Positions 55,927 to 64,000 of a stretch of DNA of 64,000 nucleotides are shown here, piece after piece (position 1 is the first letter of the stretch; every line of letters begins with the position of its first letter). This DNA is from CBCOTE01 sp965112965 (GTDB taxonomy: Bacteria > Desulfobacterota > Desulfovibrionia > Desulfovibrionales > Desulfovibrionaceae). Location of the stretch: contig CBCOTE010000019.1 in assembly GCA_965112965.1 (NCBI GenBank), forward strand, positions 124,001 through 188,000. Reading direction: 5' to 3'. The notes below the pieces were generated by a model that saw only the letters and a program-made list of their open reading frames with translations, was not told the origin of the DNA and searched no databases. Both the position numbers and the translations under genes were made by a program.

Positions 55927-56898
55927 TTAATGGCTGATCTGGGTCGGAGTGGCGGGTGCCAGTGTGGCGTCGCTGTAGGGCTTGCTTGACGCAGGAAGTG
56001 TAGTTGGTGCGGAGGTGTTTTGTGGAGTAGACGGGACGGTAAGCTTTTTGTTGATGGGCCAACTGATGGGAGCGCGAAAGGTATAAGGTAATTTAAATAT
56101 ATTGTAATTATTAGTGTTTTCGTCCTCAATTACTCCGGCTGGAATGTTAGTTAGTGCATCTGGAGTTGAGTCGGCATATGAACTGTTTGCTGGAACGTTG
56201 GGGTCTCGCCAGGTAGCTTTGACCTGGGCATCTGATTGGAGACTTTGCGGTGGCATCGGCGGGGCCAGAAATTGTGGCTGGAGTGGCGATAGTTCGGCTG
56301 GATTTTGTATGAGCGCTGGCATCTTGTTAGTACGGGGTATAGATTGAACTGCAGTCGGAACTGGAGTCACAGCCGTGGGCGCCGTTGTTGGGGCAGGGCC
56401 TAAGGTCGGCTGGGGAGTCGGAGTAGTTACGGCTGTGTAGGTTTGGCCGGGCTTCTGCCAGGCCGCATTAGCAGAGCTTCGGAACATATCCACTACGAGC
56501 TTGTTCTTATCCTTGATGAGGAAGTGCAGGCAGTTGAATTCCATGGTTTTAGTCTGGAGGCTATAGCCGCCAGAAGTAGCTTCGACCTTCTTGATTAATG
56601 CGGCACCAGCTGGGATTTGACCGTAAAGTTTCTTATTATTGTTCCAGTAGTTCTCGGGCAGAGCGATGAAGAGCTCGGCAGGGCCGGTACGTTTGATGCT
56701 ATAGAACGGCATGCCTTCGTCGAATACGAAAACTAACCGTTCCTTGTTTATGTGGTTACCCCAATAGTAAGAGGCGGCTAAGGCCGGGTCGGCTGAAGTG
56801 GTCAGATATAACGATAGACTGAGGATTAGGCTTGCTATGAAAGCAAGACAGTATATGCCGATAGCGGTGGAGTGGATAAAAAAAGGATGTTGGGGCAT
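55927..56898 (-). CDS. Envelope protein with N-terminal anchor, AMIN-like domain and Pro/Thr-rich tail
   Basis: The 323-residue product has a hydrophobic segment at about 13-36 that would serve as signal anchor. A folded part follows at about 42-150; its pattern (RLVFVFDEGMPFY, AELFIALPENYW, LVVDMFR) resembles AMIN-type domains, which bind peptidoglycan or pair with secretins. From about 155 to 215 the chain is a Pro/Thr/Ala linker (TPTPQPTLGPAPTTAPTAV), and the rest is low-complexity with Pro and Asn. Both assignments are by resemblance. It lies 102 bases downstream of the sigma-54 activator gene on the same strand and upstream of a broken gene, so the three probably formed an operon. The frame is intact. 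Confidence 0.7.
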   Translation of the reverse strand: MPQHPFFIHSTAIGIYCLAFIASLILSLSLYLTTSADPALAASYYWGNHINKERLVFVFDEGMPFYSIKRTGPAELFIALPENYWNNNKKLYGQIPAGAALIKKVEATSGGYSLQTKTMEFNCLHFLIKDKNKLVVDMFRSSANAAWQKPGQTYTAVTTPTPQPTLGPAPTTAPTAVTPVPTAVQSIPRTNKMPALIQNPAELSPLQPQFLAPPMPPQSLQSDAQVKATWRDPNVPANSSYADSTPDALTNIPAGVIEDENTNNYNIFKLPYTFRAPISWPINKKLTVPSTPQNTSAPTTLPASSKPYSDATLAPATPTQISH

Positions 56899-57000
56899 GG
56901 ATTATGATTGTGACCTGGGGTGGCTGTTTATGTGGGACACGACGTCGACTTCTGAAGTCTTAGTCAAAAAGCATACAATCTCAGAAGATTTGTTTGGTTA

Positions 57001-58017
57001 CTATTCTCCGAGTTTCTTTTTCCTTAGTTTTTCTATGAGTGTGGTGCGTTTGATGCCTAGGATCTCCGCAGCTTGGTTTTTGATACCTTTAGCTATACTC
57101 AGGGCCTCCGTGAGTAGTCGGTCCTCAATCTCATCTAAAAATTTTTTGAGGTCCATATTCTTGCCTTTAAGATCCCGGATAACTGGCCAGACGAAATCTG
57201 CTTGGCTCGAGGTGGGGGAGGAGGCTGGCTGTGCCAAACTAGCCGCACCCACCTCAGCCAAAATTTTGTGTGGCAGATCTCTGTGGGTGATCTGTGTTCC
57301 TTCGCATAGGATGCTCATACGTTCTATGAAGTTCTCGAGTTCACGTATGTTGCCGGGCCAGGAGTAAGCCAGGAGCATGGCCCGGGCGGGATCAGTCAGG
57401 ACTAGGGGTGTGTCGCGCCGTTTACTGAAACGTTCTAAGAAGCTGTCGGCTAATAAGAAGATATCTTCACCACGTTCGCGCAGGGGAGGCAGGCGCAAGG
57501 GAATGACGTTGAGACGGTAAAAAAGATCTTCACGGAAACAGCCGACCTGGACCTCACGCTCCAGGTCACGGTTGGTAGCGGCTACGATGCGTACGTCTAC
57601 CTTACGTGGAGCGCTACCACCGATGCGTTCGATCTCCTTTTCTTGAAGTACGCGCAGAATTTTGACCTGTAAGTCCAAACTCATATCGCCAATCTCGTCG
57701 AGAAAAATGGTGCCACCATCGGCCCGCTCGAAGCGGCCAGCGCGGGTACGGATAGCATGGGTGAAGGCACCCTTCTCGTGGCCGAATAGTTCGGATTCGA
57801 GGAGATTTTTTGGTATAGCGCTACAGTTGATGGGGACGAAGGCCTTTTTACGACGGACAGAGTTAGCGTGCAGGGCACGTACGAGCAGCTCCTTGCCAGT
57901 GCCGGATTCGCCGGTAACGAGTACAGTAGAGTCAGTGGGTGCGACCTTGGCCAATATTTTGAAGACCTCGGATAGAGCCTGGCTACGTCCGATAATGTTG
58001 CATAAGTTTAGCTGCAT
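57001..58017 (-). CDS. Sigma-54-dependent transcriptional activator lacking a receiver domain
   Basis: The 338-residue product is a AAA+ enhancer-binding protein that would open sigma-54 holoenzyme promoters. The central domain has Walker A GESGTGKE (36-43), Walker B GGTIFLDE (101-108), and sensor/arginine-finger stretches (RIVAATNRDLE, FREDLFYRLNVIPLRLPPLRER). A C-terminal Fis-type helix-turn-helix follows (KNQAAEILGIKRTTLIEKL). No N-terminal receiver, GAF or PAS domain precedes the ATPase; ATG 58017 starts just before IIGRSQAL. The loop that contacts sigma-54 reads GAFTHA (83-88) where GAFTGA is canonical. Flagellar (FlrC/FleQ-like) and envelope regulators share this layout; the nearby fliM makes a flagellar role possible but unproven. 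Confidence 0.92.
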   Translation of the reverse strand: MQLNLCNIIGRSQALSEVFKILAKVAPTDSTVLVTGESGTGKELLVRALHANSVRRKKAFVPINCSAIPKNLLESELFGHEKGAFTHAIRTRAGRFERADGGTIFLDEIGDMSLDLQVKILRVLQEKEIERIGGSAPRKVDVRIVAATNRDLEREVQVGCFREDLFYRLNVIPLRLPPLRERGEDIFLLADSFLERFSKRRDTPLVLTDPARAMLLAYSWPGNIRELENFIERMSILCEGTQITHRDLPHKILAEVGAASLAQPASSPTSSQADFVWPVIRDLKGKNMDLKKFLDEIEDRLLTEALSIAKGIKNQAAEILGIKRTTLIEKLRKKKLGE

Positions 58018-58693
58018 CGTACTTTTATGTGTGGATGGTGGGCATCTCTCATAGTATAATTACTGGCCGAGAGACGTCCTCAGCTTTATTTGCTACATTA
58101 GAACAATACGACTGTCAATGATCTGACAGGAAAAAGTGACAAAAAAATATAGAAAAATTTAGAGAAAAAAAATGAAAATAGGCTATCGGTCAGTTGTGAT
58201 TCAGTTATGTAGTATATAGCTTAACAACATTCTAAATATGTTATTTTGTATGTTTGTTGTTTTAGCGTTGGCTTAAGAGATCCTCTTATAATAGATGATG
58301 AGCTCGCATTATTTGCTGGGTTAAGTCCATATTTTAACCTTGCCTGCATCCTGGTTTTTTTGATGTCATCAGGCTAGTGTCACCGGCCCCTGACGTAGGG
58401 TCTTTTACGATCTGTGTCAGTAAGATATTTTGATCTTGCGGCACATCTTTAGGTCTATTGGCTTGATTCTGAATTCGTTATTGTTCATATTAATAATATT
58501 ATTAACCGTTATATATACGCTCACCACCATACTGATACTGACAATATATTTGTATGAATATTTATAAAACTATAATTTAATTTTTTAACCAAGAAGCATC
58601 AGCTGAATGTGTCCCGTTGTTTAGATTAAAATAAGTTTTTTTTAAGTTTCCGTAAGTGTGGCTAATTCTGTCGATCCTTCTATCCATGGTGTC
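58018..58693. other. Gene-free stretch between sigma-54 activator and nikR
   Basis: About 680 bases, AT-rich, with A and T runs. No gene seen on either strand. Promoter of the activator and the end of the nikR transcript should lie here; no clear terminator hairpin was found. Confidence 0.45.
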
Positions 58694-59113
58694 TTATGCT
58701 AGGTCTTGCCCTGTGGTCGTTAAGGTCAACTTGCCGTGCTTTACACCTTTTGCGGATATGAGTCGTTGTGACAGCTGTCGAATTGTCGCACCAGGTCCCT
58801 TGAGGATCAGTACTTCTAGGCAGTTATAGTGATCCAGGTGACAGTGTAAGGTTGATATGATCACGTCGTGGGAGTCGTGCTGGATCTCGATAAGCTTTTG
58901 CGCCAGATCACATTTGTGGTGATTGTACACCAAGGTCAGTGTACCTGCGATATTTCTGTTTATCTCCTCCCACTCTTTTTGGATGAGTGTACTGCGGATG
59001 AGGTCGCGGATGGCCTCGGAGCGCGTCTGGTAGCACCGTTCGTCACACAACGCGTCGAATTTCTCCAGCAAGTCGGAATCCAGGGAAACGCCAAAGCGGA
59101 CGGTCTGTCTCAT
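58694..59113 (-). CDS. nikR: Nickel-responsive regulator NikR
   Basis: NikR is a ribbon-helix-helix repressor that shuts off nickel uptake when nickel is plentiful. The 139-residue product has the usual length. Residues 1-45 form the DNA-binding RHH (MRQTVRFGVSLDSDLLEKFD). The C-terminal ACT-like domain supplies the square-planar nickel ligands H79, H90, H92 and C98 (STLHCHLDHYNCLEV), equivalent to H76, H87, H89 and C95 of the E. coli protein. AGAGGA stands about six bases before ATG 59113. No nickel transporter or nickel enzyme gene survives in the window, so its target is elsewhere or lost. Confidence 0.95.
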   Translation of the reverse strand: MRQTVRFGVSLDSDLLEKFDALCDERCYQTRSEAIRDLIRSTLIQKEWEEINRNIAGTLTLVYNHHKCDLAQKLIEIQHDSHDVIISTLHCHLDHYNCLEVLILKGPGATIRQLSQRLISAKGVKHGKLTLTTTGQDLA

Positions 59114-60031
59114 GTTGTATCCTCTTTGCTCAGGACTGGGTTAACTCCCCCCAGATACTTATCGTCAACAGCTGGCCAGTTGCATATTTGTTTAGTAATA
59201 TCGCTGGAGCCACTTATCTTGCGATCATCTCGCATAGCTAGCAAGGTTCCAGTGTCAGCCCGTAAAAGCTGGTAAAGGTTCCTAGTTTGAGTTAAATTAA
59301 TCAGGCTATACTTTTTTTGTATCGCTGAATGTTCTAAAAAAATCACTGGCGCCAATATTTATTACTCATATATGATGTTCCCAGTCCATAGCCGCGCGAA
59401 CAACTTTGGCTATACTTACAATTATGTGTTCCAGTAGGCTTGTGTCTACGTTCACAGCTCACCGTTGTCTTGGCCATTTTACATCATAATATAATGTCGA
59501 CCACTCGTATTCACCCCTACTGTCAGCGTCCCAAAGAAAGTCATCAACAGTGAGACCAATCTGATTCTATATTATAAATTATGGTGCCACTGACCCGCCA
59601 GCTCGTCGATGATTTTTGTGGCTATTCTTAGAAGCTGGATTTCAGGCTGTAATTTGGCCTAGTAGAGCAAGCTTACACCGTCTAAATATTCCTCATTGAC
59701 ATTCCTTATAATATCTCTAGATCCGTATATCGGCAAATCACCAATTCTTAAATCCAAAAAAAACAAAAATTATCTCGTTTCTTCAATCTTGTACTATAAA
59801 ATTTATCATTATAGCTATCCTATTTTATCTTGCATGGCAGCAACGGTAACAACTTTTTTCGGTGTCTGGGAGGCTTGCGACTCCTTAGGTCTGGATTACC
59901 TGCTTTCATGCGCCGTGTACTAGAATAGTTTTTTTTAAATAGAAGTAGTATAGGCATAAAAAGGAAGGAAGGATTTTTATAAAAAAGAAGCTTCCTCTCC
60001 TTATTCATGATATTTGTCTTCTAGCCTTGTT
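59114..60031. other. Gene-free stretch between nikR and hemC
   Basis: About 0.9 kb. An 81-codon minus-strand open run (59110-59355) ends with its TGA overlapping the nikR ATG, but it starts with TTG, has no ribosome site and no motif. The right end holds the hemC terminator. Otherwise nothing is seen. Confidence 0.4.
59955..60003 (-). terminator. Intrinsic terminator downstream of hemC
   Basis: On the minus strand AAGGAGAGGAAG pairs with CTTCCTTCCTT (one bulged base) across an AT-rich loop and is followed by TTT. It begins about 30 bases after the hemC stop. Confidence 0.6.
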
Positions 60032-60976
60032 TCAGATTGTGCGTTCGTACAGTTCTGCCAGCACAGAACGGCCGCCAGCGTTGAGGACTTCGGCGGCCAG
60101 GCGATAGCCTAGAGCGTAGGCCGATTCTTTAGTGCAAGGCGCAGCTGAGGTGTCTTCGCGCCGGCATTGACGCTCTCCGCGAAGATCGGTCACCAGGCCG
60201 GTTAAGGTTACACTACCGTCGGCAGTAGGTCGTGCCCAGGCCGCTATAGGCGCCTGACATCCACCGTCTAGACCGGCCAGGAAGCCCCGCTCCGCAGTCA
60301 CGCACATCAATGAGGGCCTGTGGTCCATAAACGCTACCATCGCTGCTATTTCAGGCCGATCTTCCCGGTACTCCAGCGATAATGCTCCCTGCCCCACAGC
60401 CGGTAGAAATGTCGGCGGCGCTAGTCGTTCCTGCCGGGGCGCTCTCAGTCCCAGTCGCTTTAACCCAGTCGTGGCTATCACGATGGCCGCGAACTCTCCT
60501 CCTATGAGTTTTCGTAGCCGTGTATCCACGTTTCCTCTGAGGTTTACCATATTTAGGTCTGGTCGGAGCGCTAGGAGTTGCGCCTGGCGTCGTAGGCTGC
60601 CTGTTCCTACCCGTGCCCCACTGGGCAATGCGGCCAGTCCCATGTATTCCACGGACAACAGTTCGTCCCAGCTGTCTTCTCTCTCCGGTATGACTCCTAA
60701 TGTCAGCCCTTTGGGTTGTTCCACAGGCACATCCTTCATGCTGTGCACGGCCAGGTCAGCTCGGCCATCTAATAAAGCTTCCTCAATTTCTTTAACGAAC
60801 AGTTTCTTGCCACCCACCTGGGCCAGAGGTACATCCAGAATTTTGTCTCCCTGGGTCTTAATGCGTAGAAGTTCCACTTCTATCCCAGCATGCTGTGCTT
60901 CAAGACGGGTCTTCACGTGTTCCGCTTGCCATAAGGCTAATTTGCTCCCCCGTGTCGCGATTATGATTCTGCGCAT
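60032..60976 (-). CDS. hemC: Porphobilinogen deaminase (hydroxymethylbilane synthase)
   Basis: HemC joins four porphobilinogens to hydroxymethylbilane in haem, sirohaem and corrinoid synthesis. The 314-residue product shows ATRGSKLALWQAEHV at the N-terminus, the substrate-binding VHSMKDVP (77-84), GTGSLRRQAQL (125-135), LRGNVDTRLRKL, PAVGQGALSLE, and C240 in GLDGGCQAPI, which carries the dipyrromethane cofactor. GGAGAA stands seven bases before ATG 60976. The gene is intact, of normal length, and ends at a hairpin terminator. Retention implies that the cell still makes tetrapyrroles, which agrees with the surviving corrinoid-activation-type gene at 13.7 kb. Confidence 0.96.
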   Translation of the reverse strand: MRRIIIATRGSKLALWQAEHVKTRLEAQHAGIEVELLRIKTQGDKILDVPLAQVGGKKLFVKEIEEALLDGRADLAVHSMKDVPVEQPKGLTLGVIPEREDSWDELLSVEYMGLAALPSGARVGTGSLRRQAQLLALRPDLNMVNLRGNVDTRLRKLIGGEFAAIVIATTGLKRLGLRAPRQERLAPPTFLPAVGQGALSLEYREDRPEIAAMVAFMDHRPSLMCVTAERGFLAGLDGGCQAPIAAWARPTADGSVTLTGLVTDLRGERQCRREDTSAAPCTKESAYALGYRLAAEVLNAGGRSVLAELYERTI

Positions 60977-61279
60977 TTTATTCTCCTGCGGCTGAGGAAG
61001 AGAGGTAAGAATACTATGAGGGAGAGTTGAGAAACTTTTTTTTGCAGAAGTTTTTTTATCATCTTCCTCATACTTATCCGTCTGTCCCCACCAAAAAAAT
61101 ATTTATCTTTTATGTGGCCTTAATAGTTCTGGGTGGGGCATTAGAGTTAGTCCAAATTTTATATTACCTCAAGATATCCACTCCTTTTTTATAGCCGTCG
61201 AATTCACAGTATTACTCAAAAAAAATGGGGCCGGAAGAGCGAAGATGGGCTAGGGCGGTAGTCTCTATTTCTCTATTTT
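60977..61279. other. Gap between fmdB-type gene and hemC
   Basis: About 300 bases with several long T and A runs. It should hold the hemC promoter; only the GGAGAA ribosome site is clear. Confidence 0.4.
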
Positions 61280-61525
61280 TTACCCGCAATTGGAACAGCT
61301 GCCACCGGAGCAGCCGGTGCAGCCACTGTGGGATCTTCCAGTGAAGAATTGAGAAGGTGTGGAATCAGCGTCGAGTGAGGGTCCGGAGGTATGGCAGCAG
61401 CAAGACATAAGTTTATTCGTTTGTTTTGACTTGCAGTGAGGGCATTGAATAAGGCCGGTATCATAAAAAACTAGTTCTTCAAATTCTTTTTTACATTCTT
61501 TGCAGTGATATTCGTAAATAGGCAT
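61280..61525 (-). CDS. FmdB-family zinc ribbon protein
   Basis: The 81-residue product begins MPIYEYHCKECKKEFEELV, the standard FmdB-type start, with a zinc ribbon formed by C8/C11 and, after a loop, CPHC (28-31). A Gly/Ser/Cys-rich tail follows with two further Cys clusters (SCCCHTS and the end SGCTGCSGGSCSNCG), which are common in this family. The function is unknown; the name comes from a regulator-like gene of formamidase loci. AAGGAGG lies nine bases before ATG 61525. It starts 35 bases after the end of the gmhA remnant on the same strand, so it was likely the second gene of that operon and now outlives it. Confidence 0.88.
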   Translation of the reverse strand: MPIYEYHCKECKKEFEELVFYDTGLIQCPHCKSKQTNKLMSCCCHTSGPSLDADSTPSQFFTGRSHSGCTGCSGGSCSNCG

Positions 61526-61560
61526 AGCATGCTTCCTCCTTGGGATAGCGTTGGGTAGAG

Positions 61561-62189
61561 TTAGGGTTTAGGTGAGTTCAAATTCAAGCGTTGACTGCGG
61601 GCGAGGACGTTTTCGAAGAGGAAGTAATCTACAAGGCGGCACAGGAGATGACCAATGGCAGCATGTATTTCATGGATGAATGGGGGCTTTGGTGTGTTTG
61701 ACAACGAGGATATGGTTACAGCGTTCGGTCATGGCACCGTCGTCATGACCGGTAATATCAACTGTGGCGATGTATTTTTCGTGGGCGGTGCCTAAGGCGC
61801 AGAGAATATTGAAGCTAATGTCGGAGGCGGGTATGGCAATGAGTACGTCATTAGGTTGCCTATATCCTGAATTTGTTTGGCGAAGATTAGCTTGAAGCTG
61901 CAGTCATTGTTGATGGCGGTGAGGGCAGATATATTGGCATTGAGGGCAATAGCTAGCAGAGGGGGGCGTTCAACAAGGAAATGGTTGACGAATTCGGTAG
62001 CCCAGCGTTGGGCATCAGCAGCACTACCTCCGTTGCTACAGATCAGTATTTTACTGCCCTTGGCTAGTTGCAGGGCGAGAAATCGGCCAATGTTCACAAT
62101 GCGAGTAGCATGCGTTCGAAGAAATCTTCGCGGAGACGTACGCCGGTAGCGGCGTGGTTGAGGACGATGGAGGCGGCGCAGTCGTTCAT
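61561..62189 (-). pseudogene. gmhA: Sedoheptulose-7-phosphate isomerase GmhA, frameshifted
   Basis: GmhA starts ADP-heptose synthesis for LPS core. ATG 62189 opens MNDCAASIVLNHAATGVRLR and continues to FFERMLLAL, where a TGA and frame change occur. The next register reads SKILICSNGGSAADAQRWAT, NHFLVERPPLLAIALN and SALTAINNDCSFKLIFAKQI, all matching the SIS domain of GmhA (GNGGSAADAQH, TTDTSALTAIGNDYGFE). A second frame change gives DVLIAIPASDISFNIL (family DVLIGISTSGNSPNV), TVDITGHDDG, ILVVKHTKAPI, and a third gives AAIGHLLCRLVDYFLFENVL to the stop at 61561. The coverage is end to end, so decay is recent. The substrate-binding STSGNS is changed to PASDIS. Confidence 0.92.
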
Positions 62190-63591
62190 GATATCTCGGT
62201 GGACCAATGATCCGATGCAGCTATATTAAAATAATAAAAACATAATATGGGACAAATGGCAATGTCTATACGGTCCAGTTGTTCAATGGCAAGAATAAGA
62301 GGATGCGCTGGACGCCTCCTGTAGTTATTTTGGAGGTGGGAATTACACTTATCAAGACGCTGCGCGTTTTTTGATCGCATACATAACGATATTTGCGACA
62401 TAGAGAAGCTTATCAGTGTGCGGCTGCGTGTGAGAAAGAGTTAATGCTGGTACTGCGCTGATTGAGGAGCATCTGTGGCCACATGCTGGCGGCGAGACAT
62501 ATGGACGGAGTTTGTCACATCTCTCCTTTTTTTGACGATTTTTTTATGATGTCAATGAGTAGGACGACGAATTCGTTGTCACCACTGGGGCGCAGTCAGG
62601 CTTGGGTATCCACAGTGAATACTACTTAGGGTTAGGTGGTTGAAGCAAGAGAGGCAAACAAAAGAAGAGTCCAGTCGACGAGGCTCAGGGCAAGATAGTT
62701 GATGAGGTTTAGCTCGGGCTGCATCAGAGAGTTAAAATGTTCATAAAAAAGGCGAGTGGTAAGTAATAATAATAATAATTTGAATTCAGTTTGGAAAGAT
62801 AATGACGAAAAACAACTGTATCGGTCGGAGCGCCGTAGCTAAAGGGGCTGATAGTAGTACAGAGCGTGATAGGACTGGGCTCTAAACTGTATGCTTTTTT
62901 TGCCAGATTTGTTGCTAAATATAAAAAATGATGACAGTAATTTTTTCATATCATAATTAACAGTCACGATCGACTGTAATACATTGCAATTCGTGCAAAA
63001 TACTTAGGACTATGTTTTTCTACGGAGTATTTATAGGCGTGTGGGCCATAGTGTGCCTAATCGCGAGGTTAGTTTTGGCAAGCCCATTACACTTCAAGTG
63101 AATAGGGTATTTGTCGGTGGCGTTCACCAAAATCGTAAGCGCCGTAGTGAATTATTGACTGCATATCAAGGAGATGAGTCTATCTATAAGAAAGTATTTT
63201 TTTGTTTATCAAATTGTCCTTGATAATCATCAATAGTTAGCAGTTCATCGTCCAGCCAGTCGCCCTCCAACCCTGATTGTTCGTATATTTTAGATTATGG
63301 CTGCGCTAACGGCATTATGACCCGAACTAGTCAAAAAAAGATAGGTCGGGCCAATTGTTTCGATACGTTTACGTCCGTTTGATTTTGAATCGATATTGAG
63401 GTTGTCAATCATTTGCACCTGATCTTCTAAATGTTGCGTTGTAGATTATATTTTTTCGCCCAACGACGCAATTTTCACCTAGCACGTCCTTGGGCATTGA
63501 GCTACTCGCCACTGAGGACGAGTTGCGTTTGGAGATCGATAGAGTTGTGTTATTTATTAATCCCGTATCATCTATAGATAGAACAAATATA
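62190..63591. other. Decayed stretch between gmhA remnant and the UspA-family gene
   Basis: About 1.4 kb. Minus-strand fragments at 62186-62401 and 62560-62750 (for example LINYLALSLVDWTLLLFASL) look protein-like but were not identified. A plus-strand piece at 63041-63223 has no motif. A short AAT repeat lies at 62766-62781. Confidence 0.4.
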
Positions 63592-64000
63592 TTAGTAGGC
63601 CGGATATATCTCAGGCCGGATTGTTATCACGGGCCAGGGCGAGCCTTTGACTACTTTTTCAGCCACAGAGCCAAAGAGAATACGGTTGATACCCTTGCGG
63701 CCATGGGTGCCCATTATGACAAGGTCGACGTTTTCTGTTTCAGCTACGGATATAATTTTTTCGGCGACGCAGCCAATGACTACTTTGCCTGTGACCTTGA
63801 AGTCAATGAAATTCTCTTTTAAGTAGGCCTCCATGGTTGACTCGGCTCCGCTAACTATTTCCGAGACGAAGTTTTCGATGGAACTGTTCGGCACGTGGAA
63901 GCCTACATACTGAGACAACGACGGCACGACGTACACGACTACTAGATCGGCCTTTATGGCCTTGGCCAGGTACTTAGCGTACTCGGCGATTATGGAGTTT
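63592..64000 (-). CDS. UspA-family universal stress protein, C-terminal part, runs off the right edge
   Basis: The frame enters from the right edge and ends at 63592, giving 135 codons. The visible part covers most of a single Usp domain: NSIIAEYAKYLAKAIKADLV after the first strand, VVYVVP, and the ATP-binding signature VDLVIMGTHGRKGINRILFG with SVAEKVVKGSPWPVITIRP, that is G-2x-G-9x-G(S). Usp proteins bind ATP and act in stress tolerance by means that vary. Only the first strand and the start codon are outside the window. A long open frame on the opposite strand here is antisense and not a gene. Confidence 0.9.
   Translation of the reverse strand, partial: NSIIAEYAKYLAKAIKADLVVVYVVPSLSQYVGFHVPNSSIENFVSEIVSGAESTMEAYLKENFIDFKVTGKVVIGCVAEKIISVAETENVDLVIMGTHGRKGINRILFGSVAEKVVKGSPWPVITIRPEIYPAY

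Noticed and set aside
59110..59355. 81-codon frame whose TGA overlaps the nikR ATG
   Set aside because: It begins at TTG without a ribosome site, has no recognisable domain, and the ATGA overlap can arise by chance.
63490..63822. 110-codon open frame on the plus strand
   Set aside because: It lies antisense to the UspA-family gene, whose signature motifs are clear on the minus strand.
1..64000. CRISPR arrays, prophage or insertion sequences
   Set aside because: No spaced repeat array, transposase, integrase or phage structural motif was recognised on either strand.

Overview
The window comes from a bacterial chromosome in an advanced state of decay. Adding up the reading frames that look intact gives about 15.8 kb of protein-coding sequence in 64 kb, roughly a quarter; the rest is long, stop-riddled sequence. 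Where I could translate across stops and frame changes, several of these stretches are clearly the wrecks of ordinary genes (pilT, a type IV pilin, yejB-yejE-yejF, ymdB, gmhA, a hybrid histidine kinase, a LysE-type exporter, a lysoplasmalogenase-type membrane protein, perhaps a sodium:neurotransmitter-type transporter). This pattern, with living genes scattered among dead ones, fits a host-restricted symbiont or another lineage under relaxed selection. The gene families present (NikR, a RACo-type corrinoid activation protein, bacterial Rsm22, sigma-54 regulator, ymdB next to tyrS) and their style suggest a Desulfovibrio-like Desulfobacterota member; that placement is inference and no rRNA is present to test it.

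Layout. 1-13.7 kb: an unidentified partial gene on the left edge, fliM (minus), then decayed sequence with remnants of a lysoplasmalogenase-like gene, pilT and a nearly intact pilin. 13.7-17 kb: two intact genes, a RACo-like ferredoxin/ASKHA protein and an Rsm22-like methyltransferase. 17-26.8 kb: decay, with tyrS and its dead upstream partner ymdB. 26.8-32 kb: lysA, a dead LysE-like exporter, and an MltD-like lytic transglycosylase. 32-37 kb: a dead hybrid sensor kinase. 37-39 kb: the miaB-bifunctional nuclease pair. 39-52 kb: tRNA-Ser(GCU), the dead yejBEF peptide/microcin-type importer, and a tRNA-Arg(UCU) split by a 238-nt group I intron. 52-58 kb: a DUF2142 membrane protein, an AMIN-like envelope protein and a sigma-54 activator. 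58-64 kb: nikR, hemC, a FmdB-type zinc ribbon gene beside a frameshifted gmhA, and a UspA-family gene running off the right edge.

Functionally, what survives is housekeeping (tyrosine charging, tRNA and rRNA modification, lysine and haem synthesis, wall turnover) plus part of the flagellar motor and a few regulators. What is lost is surface and environment-facing: type IV pilus retraction, peptide uptake, LPS heptose synthesis, amino-acid export and two-component sensing. The visible lesions are strongly C-to-T/G-to-A (Arg and Gln codons to stops, Arg to Cys/Trp, an ATG to ATA), with small indels and many long homopolymer runs.
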